A stretch of 64,000 nt of DNA from Dryas octopetala (lineage: Eukaryota; Streptophyta; Magnoliopsida; Rosales; Rosaceae): positions 16,447,614-16,511,613 of the forward strand of contig OY992836.1 in NCBI GenBank assembly GCA_963921425.1, written 5' to 3'. Below, piece by piece: positions 48,179 through 64,000 of this stretch (position 1 is its first letter; each line of letters opens with the position of its first letter). The notes beneath the pieces are model-generated. The model did no database searches. It saw only the letters and a program-made list of their open reading frames with translations, and was not told the DNA's origin. The translations under genes were made by a program, and so were the position numbers.

Positions 48179-49475
48179 CTTTTCAGCCTCTAAAAAATTC
48201 TGGCCAAACCCTAACAACTACAAATTGTGAATTTATACACACATTCATTTATAGAGCAATTGATTTGAGAGCATACATATTACATATACAGATTACATAT
48301 CACTTCCAGTCTTTTACACATTTATTTTCGACCAAAAAAACTCTTTTTTATTTTTTCATTTTTTGGGACTGTTTAGTGCATGGTGACGTATTACTCATAA
48401 ATTCACAGCTAATTGCCAAAAAAAGAATGAATTCATTGGATTGACAGATAAAGGGTGAATGTATGCCACGCTGGTTGAATCAGAAAAGATTCAATCGTCC
48501 AAACTTGCTGAGTTGGAGTTGTGTTCCACTTCTGTATTTTTTAAACTCCAAAAGGTTGATCCCAATATTTAACCCCCAAAAAATTAATAAAATTGTATGT
48601 TAAGGAAAAAAGTTTGACACAGCTGATGACCCTACTGGTCATTGTAGCATCATGATCCCCTTAGTGTTGAAGGTGTTCATTTTTTCATAATTAGGATATG
48701 AATTCTCCATAATCTCCACCATAAAATATGTTTTTGTATAACACAGTGTTTGTATTGTAATACCTATAAGACAAAGCAAAAATTAAAAAAATAAAATTAT
48801 GTTTGGGTAGGCATAATATTGAAGTTCAAGCTAATCAGTCTAGTTCCAGAGTTGGCCCATGCTAATGCTTTTCAATTTTAATACAACGGGTACCCTAAAC
48901 TAGTACGTTTGACGGTTTGAGTTGGTTTGAAGAACTTAGTTATGAATGGATTTATTAGATGGGGTTAGGGTCTTTTTTTAATTAAATGGGCCTGAATTAC
49001 AATTTTATATCTTTACAACTTTAGCATCCCAAATAGAATTACATCAGATAGAGTGTAATCACCAAATTAGACCTTTAAATTGCTCTTATGAGGGGAGGGC
49101 ACAGTAAAATGTGATAGTCCAAGTGAAGGTTCAGTCAGTAATCTTAAGACGGCAAAATCGAATCAGAACTTGGCAGAAGATAAGAGAACTCCATGCATAC
49201 ATATCTACCTGAATATAATATTTGCACATGTACCATAAAAATGAATAAATAAAAGGATTCCTAGCTAAGTAAGATCGATCATTAAACTGAACATGCTGGT
49301 AACTAAGTACAGCAAAGGTTAGCTTGTATCCTGTACTAAACTAGTGAACATCGAGGTCCAGACATTAAACTGAACATATGGATAAGAACCAACTAAACTA
49401 TCTAACTTGGCCTAATTAAGGTCGGGTAGATTGTCTGGTTTCTACAGAACAGCCTGATGGCCTAATTTAGGGTTA
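48179..49475. other. Intergenic region upstream of PP7
   Basis: No gene recognised. The proximal part should contain the PP7 promoter; the distal part contains the 3' UTR of the ARID gene. No repeats of note. Confidence 0.45.
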
Positions 49476-54520
<5,045 letters not shown>

Positions 54521-55184
54521 TTCCTAAGTACTAAAAGCAGTAAATTTCTCATTTTTTTTGCAAAAGAAAAAAAAACAGAAACACACACAAGGAAGAAGAA
54601 AAGCAAAAAAAACAGTAGGGTCTTTTAATGGTTATGAAGAACAGAAGGAGCAGATTTCAAATACAATGGCGCAAACAGCCAACTAAATCACTCACAAGTA
54701 GAATCTACCACTGTGCGCTTCTAATGCATTAATAAATTCTTGCGATTGGATCATACAAATTAATATTTTCACGCAGCATCGCACAAAAAAATCAAAAGCA
54801 TGTCGTTTTTTTTTTTCTCATAAATTAAAAGAAAGAAATCTAAAATCAGAATACTTAGGGAAAGAAAACAGGGGATTGATTGTAAGAGCTCCATACCTGG
54901 TTTGAAATTGAAGAAGACGGAGCTTCAAAATCGTGCCCTAATCGTATGTACGCACCATAAACCCTAATTCCCTTATCCTCGATTAATTACGTTAGCCAAT
55001 TTCCTTTCAATTTAAAACTGATTAATCTGCTTGGAAATTTTATGCATTAATTTCGCACTGCATTACTGAAGGTCCTAAACGACGTCGGGTACCGCATGAT
55101 CTCTTTTTTTTTATTTTAATTTCCCACACTCTCCTGCAAAAATAAAAATCCTAGACCTTTTTTCATTTTGCCCGTAATTAACTT
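54521..55184. other. Leader and promoter region of the ARID gene
   Basis: Contains the proposed 5' UTR intron (donor CCAG|GTATGG near 54896, acceptor near 54530). No coding region. Confidence 0.45.
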
Positions 55185-55617
55185 TCACTTTTATTTTTGA
55201 CTTTATTACATTTTATCTATCTGAATTTTGAACTCAATCTCACTTCACCACCTAAACAAAAAAATTATGTCAATTTACCACATGAATTAAAAATTTGTTA
55301 TAATATACCACCTATGGTTTATTTTGTCTAAATTTTTATTAAAAATAAGAGTATTTTAGTCTTTTTAAGTCAGTTTTTATTGTGTTAAAGCAAATAAAGT
55401 GTAAAAAAATCATTTTTTTCTAACAATAAGAACTTGAAAAAGAGCAAAACACTCTTATTTTTAACAAAAGTTTAAACAAAATGAGCCAAGGTGGTACATT
55501 GCAACAAATTTTTAATTCATGTGGTAAATTGACACAATTTTTTTAGGTGTTGAAGTGAGATTGAGCCCAAAATCTAAGTGGATAAAATGTAAAAAAGCCT
55601 TTATTTTTAAAAAGTGA
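55185..55617. mobile_element. Fold-back MITE-like element
   Basis: Long inverted arms. Left TTTTGAACTCAATCTCACTT and TTTACCACATGAATTAAAAA; right TTTTTAATTCATGTGGTAAA and GAAGTGAGATTGAGCCCAAA. Arms are about 150 bp each, with a short centre and no coding capacity. Confidence 0.75.
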
Positions 55618-57066
55618 AAAACGCTTTGCAAAAAAACAAATTTTTTTAGAGATAATTTGGCTTAAAATCTTTTAAAAAACACAGTTTTTAGATGGAGACT
55701 AAGGTATTTTAAAATTTATAAAAAAATATTTTTAATTTATAATCATTTATAAGAAAATCATTCTAATTCATAATAAAGTTCTTCTCCGATTTGAAGGGTA
55801 TTTCCCCTCCTAGGGTGTAGAATGGGCTTTGTAGAAGCTGCACCCAAAATTTTAGAGTTAAAACATAACATAAAGCCGTCAAATAAGAAAAATAAAATGA
55901 CTTAATTAAAAATTTTAAATCACTATCGATCTTAAAATGGATTATACTCTAAATTTTACTTTTTTTTATTTGGTTGCTAAAGAAGTAAAGAGCATCCTAA
56001 AATAAGTTTTTTCACTTTAAAAAAGAAAAAGAAAAAAGAGTTGCCGACCATTTTATGGCACAAATATAATACGAGCACAAATGATCTTAGCTATTTAGGT
56101 GAGTACAAACAAGACATAATTATTAAATAGACTAGTACAAACACGGTACAAAAACACTAATAGGTTCAATTTAAACGGCTTAAACCGGCACAACACAACT
56201 CATTTAAGCAAAAAACTTGCATATCCCTGTAATAAGTGACATGTCATTACCATTAAATAAAAATGAGATTTGAGATATTGAAGTTAAGAACCTCGTTTCT
56301 CTCTGGTAGTGATGTCACATCACCATAATGAGATATGCAAATTTTTGCTTAGAGCTAATATGATATTTGCTATTATAGGAAGCGTTTATGCTTGATAATA
56401 CTTTTGCTATAAATGCTTTTATTAAAGTACATACAAATTTTATAAATCTTTTAAATATTTTTTAATTATATAATCCATATAATTATTAGAAAAACTCTTT
56501 TGATAGTCCGAGTTGCCAAACGGAAGGCAATAGGTGATAGACGAAATGGAAAGGGATGATGGGATGGATCCAACGGCGTGAAACGTGGTAGTCCTTGGTG
56601 CCTTGCAGGTTTCGTCAAATACCAAATCACCTGCCCTAAAACCCACAACCCAACTGAACCCTCTCTCTCATTCTCTCTTTATCAGTCTCTCTGGACTCTG
56701 TGTGTGTGTGTGTGCATGTTGAATTTATGCGGTGTTTTCGTTTCTGTGGACTTTGGAGTGTGTGTGTGCTGCTGAACATCTCAAAGTGAGGATTTTTGGC
56801 CCTTTTGGTGGGTGTCCTGCTTTTTGCTCAAAAGGGTTATCTTCAAGGTTTTCCCTTTCCTTCATAAATTCAAAACTTATCATCAAATTGTGTGTTCTCT
56901 CTCATTTGTTCACTTTTTCTTCATTGCTCGGACACTCCGTATCTTTGCATTGATACCCTTTTCTCTTGTTCTTCATATCCACTTGTTCTTCATGGATTAT
57001 CATTGTTTAATTAACATTTAATTGGAGAATTTATTGTGTACATTTATATATAACCCCATATGATAA
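55618..57066. other. Intergenic DNA and CT-rich leader of FRS3
   Basis: 55618-56500 is AT-rich without genes. From about 56640 to 57066 the sequence is CT/TG-rich (CCCTCTCTCTCATTCTCTC, TGTGTGTGTGTGTG near 56700), typical of a long plant leader. Several upstream ATGs lie in it, for example at 56732, 56812 and 56992, so short upstream reading frames may modulate translation of FRS3. Confidence 0.5.
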
Positions 57067-60000
57067 ATGGAGTTTGAACCATTGAGCATGGGCAATGAGG
57101 TTATTGAATTTGACATGATGGGTCTGGGTGACATTGACCACCCTGTTGACCACGATGACCTCCTTCATGATTCTCCTGCTGCTGCTGCTACTGCTTCTCC
57201 AACAGCTTCTGTTGCTGGTTATGCTGCCATTGCCGAACCTTACATTCCTGAAGGGGACACTAATCTGGAACCTTATGAGGGAATGGAGTTCGAATCAGAA
57301 GAGGCTGCCAAGGCCTTCTACAACTCCTATGCTCGCCGCATTGGCTTCAGCACTCGCGTCAGCATGTCTCGCCGCTCCAGGCGTGATGGTGCCATCATCC
57401 AGAGGTCTTTTGTTTGCGCCAAGGAAGGGTTTCGTGTCGACAAGCATGACAAGCCTGGCTCTGACCACAATGGCAGGGTCAAGCGCCCTCGGGCGGAGAC
57501 CCGAGTCGGTTGTAAGGCCATGTTGGTTGTCAAGATTCAAGACTCTGGGAGATGGGTTGTCTCTACTTTTGTCAAGGAGCACAACCATGAGTTGGTTCCC
57601 CCTGATAAGGTGCATTGCCTCCGCTCTCATCGGCATGTCTCTGGTTCTGCAAAGTCCTTGATTGATACCTTGCAGGGTGCTGGGATTGGCCCTAGTGGAA
57701 TTATGTCCGCCCTCATCAAAGAATATGGTGGAATTAGCAATGTTGGCTTCACAGAGCGTGACTGCAGGAATTACATGAGAAGTAGTCGGCAAAGGACCCT
57801 TGGAGGCGACACCCAGCTGCTCTTGGATTACCTGAAGAACAAGCAAGCTGGGGACCCAGAATTTTTCTATGCTGTGCAGGGAGATGAAGATCAGTGCATG
57901 AGCAATATCTTCTGGGCTGATCCTAAGGCAAGGACTAATTACACTTACTTCGGAGACACTGTTACCTTTGACACAACTTACAGGTCAAACCGGTACAGAT
58001 TGCCTTTTGCACCTTTCACAGGGGTTAACCATCATGGACAGCCTGTGTTGTTCGGATGTGCCCTCCTGATAAATGAATCTGAGGCATCGTTTCTTTGGCT
58101 TTTTAAAACATGGCTCATGGCAATGTCTGGCCGGCCTCCACTCTCAATCACTACTGATCATGATCGAGTGATTCGCTTGGCCATCACCCAGGTTTTTCCT
58201 GAGACCCGACACCGGTTCTGCAAGTGGCACATCTTTAAAGAATGCCAAGAGAAGTTGTCCCATGTGCTTTCTGAGAATTACAACTTTGAAGCAGAGCTTC
58301 ATAAATGTGTCAACCTGACTGAATCAATTGAAGAGTTTGAGGCTTGTTGGTCGTCTCTAATTGATAAATATGATCTCAGGGAACATGAATGGCTTCAATT
58401 GATATATGCTGATCGGCAGCAGTGGATCCCTGTATACTTGAGGGACACCTTCTTTGCAGAAATGTCCATAACACAGCCTAGTGATAGCATGAACTCTTAT
58501 TTTGATGGATATGTCAATGCATCAACAACCCTACAGCTGTTTGTTAAGCAGTATGAGAAAGCTCTTGAAAGTAGATATGAGAAAGAAGTGAAGGCAGATT
58601 ATGATACAATAAATACTGCTCCGGTTCTTAAGACCCCTTCACCTATGGAGAAACAGGCAGCTGAGCTTTACACAAGGAAATTATTTATGAAATTTCAAGA
58701 GCAGTTGGTTGAGACATTAACTTTCTTGGCGACGAAAGTTGAGGATGAGGAGGAAGGATCCATATATCAAGTTGCTAAATATGGGGAAAGTCATAAATTG
58801 TATTTTGTTAGATTTAATGTTCATGAAATGAAAGCATTTTGTAGTTGCCAGATGTTTGAGTTCTCTGGCCTTCTTTGCGCACACATCTTGACAGTTTTTA
58901 GGGTGACAAATGTTCTTACTCTGCCATCTCATTATATTTTGAAGCGGTGGACAAGGAATGCCAAGAGTGGTGTCATATTGGAGGATCGTGCCAGCGATTT
59001 GTTGAATAGGTCGCAAGAATCTCTCACAGTACGATACAGTAATCTTCGTCATGAGGCGCTTAAGTATGTAGATGAAGGGGTTAAAACTGTTGAAATCTAT
59101 AATGTGGCTATGGGTGCCCTTCAAGAGGCTACAAATAAAGTTGCTCTTGCAAACAAGAATGGTGGGAGGTTGGCTATTGTTAATAGAACTGGCAAAGGAG
59201 ATGGTTTTCATTTAGGAAGTCAAGCAAGTAATACTTTTGGTGATCAACAATGGAGCTTGGAAACTCTGTCTGCGGTTAGTTTTTTCCTGTTACTTATATT
59301 CAGTCAGTCCTTAGTTTATTTTTTCCCAGAGATATTCTTTAATTCCTCTGTTGATCTTTGTTATTTTGTTTACCCAATGCTTTCTTGGATTTGTGCATTA
59401 TTTTGCACTTGTTGAGAGGAATTTATTTTCTTCTGTTCACTTCATAATTCTTCATATCCAACCACTTGAAACCTCCTTCCTTTCTGACAATACTATGGGA
59501 AAAATCCAAAAGAGATTAGAGGTGAGGGTCTTAGTTCTTTCAACACACCATCAGGGGAAAATGCATAAGGATATGCTGAGAGAAATGTGCTTAAACAGAT
59601 GCAAACTTGCAAAGCCACAATAGGATTTTGTTGTCTTTGAAAGTACTTATAGGGATTATTGGGCAGAGATAAAGAGTACTTTAAAGGCTACAGCCAATCT
59701 GAGTTGGGAAATAGCTGGTGCATATAATTTTGCTTACTCCATATGCAGTGAAGATTGAAAAATGCTTTTCTTATGGGATACATCCATTATTTTTAACTTT
59801 TCGGGTATTTGTTATCTGTTGCTTTCTATATGCCTATTGCCACATTTTCATGCCAACTATGATGTCTCTCAAGTCATATACTTGTGCACATGCTGAAGTG
59901 ATTATTATTTCGGTGGTGAGCAGAGACCTTTGACATGCATTCCCTTTTTTTTTTTGGGGGGTTGGCAAATGGCTGGCTGCTGCTCTCGCTCTAAAATCTT

Positions 60001-60215
60001 TTGTTTTGTTGTTATTGTTACTGAACATTGTTTGTGCAATTTTGTAGGATGACCAGGACAAGAAAATCCAGAAACTATCTCGTCAACTTGAGCGTGCACG
60101 ACGGAAATGTGAAGTGTACCGGGCTAATTTGCTTTCAGTTTTGAAAGATATTGAGGAACAAAAATTACGACTGTCAGTTAAAGTTCAAAACATTAAATTA
60201 GGAATGAAAGAGTAG
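57067..60215 (+). CDS. FRS3: FAR1-related sequence 3-like transcription factor
   Basis: Member of the FHY3/FAR1 family, DNA-binding proteins domesticated from a MULE transposase. Two exons, 57067-59274 and 60048-60215, join in phase 0 to 791 residues. The N-terminus is acidic. The FAR1 DNA-binding zinc-finger domain is at about residues 70-180 (GMEFESEEAAKAFYNSYARR, RVGCKAMLV, FVKEHNHELVPP). Next comes the MULE transposase-like core (TVTFDTTYRSNRYRLPFAPF, then ITTDHDRVIRLAI, HRFCKWHI), and a SWIM finger follows (CSCQMFEFSGLLCAHIL). The C-terminal exon gives a coiled coil, KIQKLSRQLERARRKCEVYR, ending NLLSVLKDIEEQKLRLSVKV. The start is the Met before EFEPLSMGNEVIEF, matching the family N-terminus. 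If the intron is read through, the frame ends 46 codons later, at 59415. Arabidopsis FRS3 is a little longer (about 851 residues, from memory). Confidence 0.95.
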
Positions 60216-60657
60216 TGTTATCTAATGTCAGTGATAGCTCTCTCTCTCTCTCATACAGAAAGCCAGGTTCACTATTTCTTGTAAAAATGTTTTTTTTTTT
60301 TCCCCTGAGAAAATACATGCTTTCCCTGATGAGTTCAATGCACCAAACTAAAAAGGTAATTCAAGCCCAATTCATGAATTTTATTAAAAAATTATCAAAT
60401 AATTTAAAACACAGATTACAAATCCTAATTATACCACATCTGAAGCTCTAGAAGAAGGTTTTAAGTTTTCAAATAAGCAAGTGCATACTATGTATAATCA
60501 GCTTGACCACTAGCTATAGTGCTATAGAACAAGAGTAATTCTTCAACTGTCTTTTCAACAATTTAACTGAATACAACATTTTATCACTAAGTTTCCCGGA
60601 ATTGAATAGAAAAAAGTGACAATGAGGGAGCATGAAGGAACATAGAGTAAGATCTGA
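60216..60657. other. Convergent 3' UTRs of FRS3 and DGAT2
   Basis: 442 bp between the two stop codons, which face each other. Contains a CT run at about 60238-60253 and a T run near 60290. No gene; the two transcripts may overlap here. Confidence 0.5.
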
Positions 60658-63600
60658 TCACAGAACTGTCAATTGAAGGTCAGGAAAACCAGCCCGCGCC
60701 TTGTGCCTTTCAAAAAGATCCTGTAGTGCTTCAACAAATTGACCATGCACTTCAGTGACCTGGAAAGAATAAACAAGTATGCACTGAAACATTTAGCTGC
60801 TATGCACTCGTCAATATATACAACTCTGTGGAGCTTGAGCTGCTAGTTAACACCTGATTTACATGCAGTTCACTCATTTCATGCAACTAAAACTATATCC
60901 AATAGCTTGAGACAACTTTTGTAACTTTTGACATGGAACAAAGCCCTAGACTAGATGAAATATTAAGAAAATATCAACAATCACATGCTATAGCTCAGCA
61001 GAAGATTAGATGTTCCACCAGAATGGAGTTTCAAAGGCCAAAGAAAGCAAAAATGGAGACATATTTTGGCATGGGAGACGGCCCTTAGTGGACATCATTG
61101 ATGTTGAAGAGTAGTGACCATTCGTAGGCATTCCACATCTCAGCTCTAATTCATGCTTTAGTCTTCCCACAAGCGTCATTTAAAGCATTCATTCAAACAG
61201 GATGCACGCAGAAGATGAAGTCCAGGGCAATGGGGTTGAACAAATGTTCACAGGTAATCAAAAACATACATTATGCTCAGGTGTTGTGGTGGAATCCTTA
61301 CCTCTTCCATGGTGGGTTCTGGATTTTTCTTGAGATTGATTGGTCTACCTACAACCACGTGCATTGGTTGGCTGTAGGGTATAGGAGTTCTGCAAAGGAG
61401 AACCACATTATGAACCATAAACAGTTGCCAAAAACTGTAGCACTGCTAACTGCCAACATCATAAATATACTTTCATTTTTGCTAAGGTGAACGAACATAC
61501 TCAACAAACATATATACTACAACAAATGCAAAAGCAGGTTGCAGGCAAATATTGTCAAACTTCATAATAACACTAATCCCTGGATAGGTTGGTCAAAACA
61601 AATTCAATAATAGTATAATTACTGCCCATCTAATCAGAAAGTTTTTAGACCAATAAAAATCAGAAAGTTTCAGTGGAATATATAGTTTCTTCTTTCAGTT
61701 TTTAGACATAAATGTCCCACGGCTAATTGCAAAGACAAAAATTCTACTCGAGAAAATTACTATTAAGATAAGGCCTCAACAAAAAATTTCTTTCCCAGCA
61801 GAATATTTTTATGAATTTTTTGTCTGTAACAGCCAAAACCTTACAACTTCTATTGGATACACAAGTCCCAACATCTCCAAGACAAGGGAAAACAATACTG
61901 TTTCGCATATGTTAGAGTTTTAGCAAGAAACATGTCCAAAAAACCATATGGACAAAGAAAAATGTCTGACTTGATATATAGAGAAGGAGATGTTGCATGA
62001 CATGGACTTTTTTTGGAGAACCGTTCATAGTGGGGCTGGAGTCCTGCTTTATGAATACAGTGCTTCTATAGTAAACAACTTATTTTTTTAATCTTAACGT
62101 GGTTAACTAGATATCATTCCCCACATCATTTTTTTTTAACCTTGGACTCACTTAACATTCCAAAATGGTTTAGATTTTTCCTCCACAAAGAATGACAAAA
62201 TTTTACTAGATGGAAAAATAAGGAGAAAGTTAAGAAGACAATATCATATCAATCAACTAAGAATACATACCCAAAAATTCCCCAGAAGAAAATTGGTGTG
62301 AACTTGATAGCTCTAGCAAACTTCAGAAAGAGCTCCCCACTTGGCTTCCACCACTTATAAACATTTGACTGTGGCATGGTTGGATCATAAGAAAAGAAAA
62401 AGGGACTATTATTTCTCTGTTAGGTGAAGCACAAGCATGAGAGACAGGAAAAGTATTGATCAACAAAATGGCCCTAATAAGCCCAAGCAATGGACGTATG
62501 AAACCAACAAACTGATCTTAATAGTTAGAAAACTATATACACCAATACAAGTTTGGACCAGTAAAGCAGAAGGCAGACAAAGGCAAAGCTGATACAATGC
62601 ACCTGAAGCAAGAATTGAAACCAATTAACTTTAATTGGTGTAAAAACTAGATAAAAAGTGGTGATACCTGACCAAAGCAGAAAACTGGAACCAGGGGATG
62701 ACCCCCCTCCATGGCTATGCGAACAAACCCTCTTCTCAACTTAAGGAATGCTATCTACAAAGTAAATGATAAGAAATTGAGAATGGAATTGCAATCAAGA
62801 AAACAGAACAAATGAGCTGCCTCTATATGTTCAAGTGTGCTTGTGAGGGAGAGCAGAAATGGGCACCATAGGTCATATTAGATAATCAAAATGGCCATAA
62901 AATTAGGCAAAAACACAAAATTGACCTCATGCTTTTTTTTTTTAATCAGGATATTGACCGTAAGCTTGATTAGCTAAATGAGAAGAAATCTAGGTCACCA
63001 GCTTCAGCTGATTAATAGATTCAAGAATTTGTAGCACTCAGTTATTCTTTACATCTAGATATAGCAACAGATGACTAGACAGAACAATTAACAAAGAGCG
63101 TAAGGAAGAACTTAAAAGGTGTAAACCTCTTTGCCACACTCCATATAATATGTCTCCCGCACTCCACCAGGCACAAGAACGCAACTATAACCAGCAGCTA
63201 ATCGGGAGATAAAGTTACTCTTCGTGGCTGGTGTAAGACCCAACCATGTCCATATATGTCTAAGAAAAGGTGTGTAGAACACCTAAACACAATTCCCCAC
63301 ACAGAATAAGCAAAAGTATAGCTAAGAAATTGTAGAAAAAGGTTCACATGAAGTAAAGTAGTAGTCTTACAGCGCTACTCGCAAGGACCTTAATTTTGCG
63401 GAGAGGCAAGAAACCAGTATGTTCAGCTAGTGCAACAACACCAATGGGCAAAACTGAATGTGGTTCATAACCAAAGACTGCATGAACCACAGAGATACAA
63501 ATGTAACTTATATCATAGCTTGAAATGGTAAAGGCATACACTGATGAAAAGGGTGTATATTTTGTATACCATAAGCTCGATTAGGATCAAAGGCATGTAT

Positions 63601-63898
63601 ATCCTCTACAGACAGAGTGACCGGAAAATAACTACAGGCATGCTTACATATGTACCTGCAAAAGCAATTCAACCCCAAAAAAATGAAAAATATGAACTTT
63701 ATGTTTATTGGGTCGGATTTTATACTTGAAAGTTGAAACCCAAATTCCAAAGAGCGAAGGGCACTCTTACCTGGACAGTGTTCGGCCTATTTTGCTTTTT
63801 TCGTTAACTGGGATGATCATAAACAATAGAAGCAACCCAAGTACCCTGAAACACAAATTTCTCAGCAGAAAAACAAATAAATAAACGAATAATCAGAA

Positions 63899-63955
<57 letters not shown>

Positions 63956-64000
63956 GGAATACTCACAGGAGGGACTTGGAGAGAGGAAGGAAGAAGATGG
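60658..64000 (-). CDS. DGAT2: Diacylglycerol O-acyltransferase 2, lacking the 5' end
   Basis: ER membrane enzyme that makes triacylglycerol from diacylglycerol and acyl-CoA. Nine exons lie in the window: 64000-63967 (partial), 63845-63771, 63655-63570, 63477-63371, 63282-63127, 62754-62668, 62368-62271, 61389-61302 and 60759-60658. All junctions are GT-AG and in phase. The hydrophobic N-terminal segment [13 protein letters not shown] is present. Family motifs follow: [20 protein letters not shown], the active-site block [12 protein letters not shown] (EPHS, the plant form of animal HPHG), [52 protein letters not shown] and GRPI. The C-terminus is FPDLQLTVL. About the first 20-30 residues are missing, beyond the right edge. 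All conserved catalytic motifs in view are intact. Confidence 0.96.
63902..63952. repeat. (GA)n microsatellite in DGAT2 intron 1
   Basis: Uninterrupted GA run of about 50 bp, 15 bp from the exon 1 donor. In the transcript it is a CU tract. Confidence 0.95.

Overview
The window is nuclear DNA from a flowering plant, almost certainly a eudicot. The genes have many GT-AG introns, AT-rich intergenic sequence, plant-only families (FAR1-related FRS3, plant DGAT2 with the EPHS motif, plant-type HMG-CoA reductase with an MDVRRR N-terminus) and many MITE-like elements. A rosid, perhaps Rosaceae, is a guess. No prokaryotic, organellar or viral features were seen.

Layout. 174-3041 (-): 5' two-thirds of TRAPPC11, running off the left edge. 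6046-8328 (-): an RRM protein of the plant RBM24/38-like group. 8.4-21.3 kb: a gene-poor stretch filled with inverted-repeat elements, a 26-bp tandem array and a hairpin-rich repeat. 21366-24671 and 29766-33087 (+): two tandem HMG-CoA reductase genes with the same four-exon structure, separated by about 5 kb that holds a tRNA-Lys(UUU) gene and a GA-rich duplicated repeat. 35473-37995 (-): NADPH-dependent thioredoxin reductase (NTRA/NTRB type) with a targeting presequence. 40593-41027 (-): a small basic protein I do not recognise. 44200-44575 (-): a frameshifted receptor-kinase fragment. 45025-48178 (-): protein phosphatase PP7. 49476-54520 (-): a 12-exon ARID plus alpha-crystallin/HSP20-like protein. 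57067-60215 (+): FRS3, a domesticated MULE transposase. 60658-64000 (-): DGAT2, running off the right edge.

Exon models were assembled by hand from splice sites, reading phase and remembered family sequence. Every assembled model keeps frame across all junctions. There is no operon logic here. The only functional clustering is the HMGR tandem pair (mevalonate pathway, ER membrane); DGAT2 is also an ER lipid enzyme but lies about 28 kb away and is probably a chance neighbour.

The strongest unusual signals are: (1) the last exons of the two HMGR genes are nearly identical in DNA while the rest has diverged, suggesting gene conversion; (2) two apparent GC-AG introns, one of which is forced by frame; (3) a family of long fold-back elements and a palindrome-rich array between 12.5 and 18.7 kb. 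I did not find a convincing new multi-gene system.
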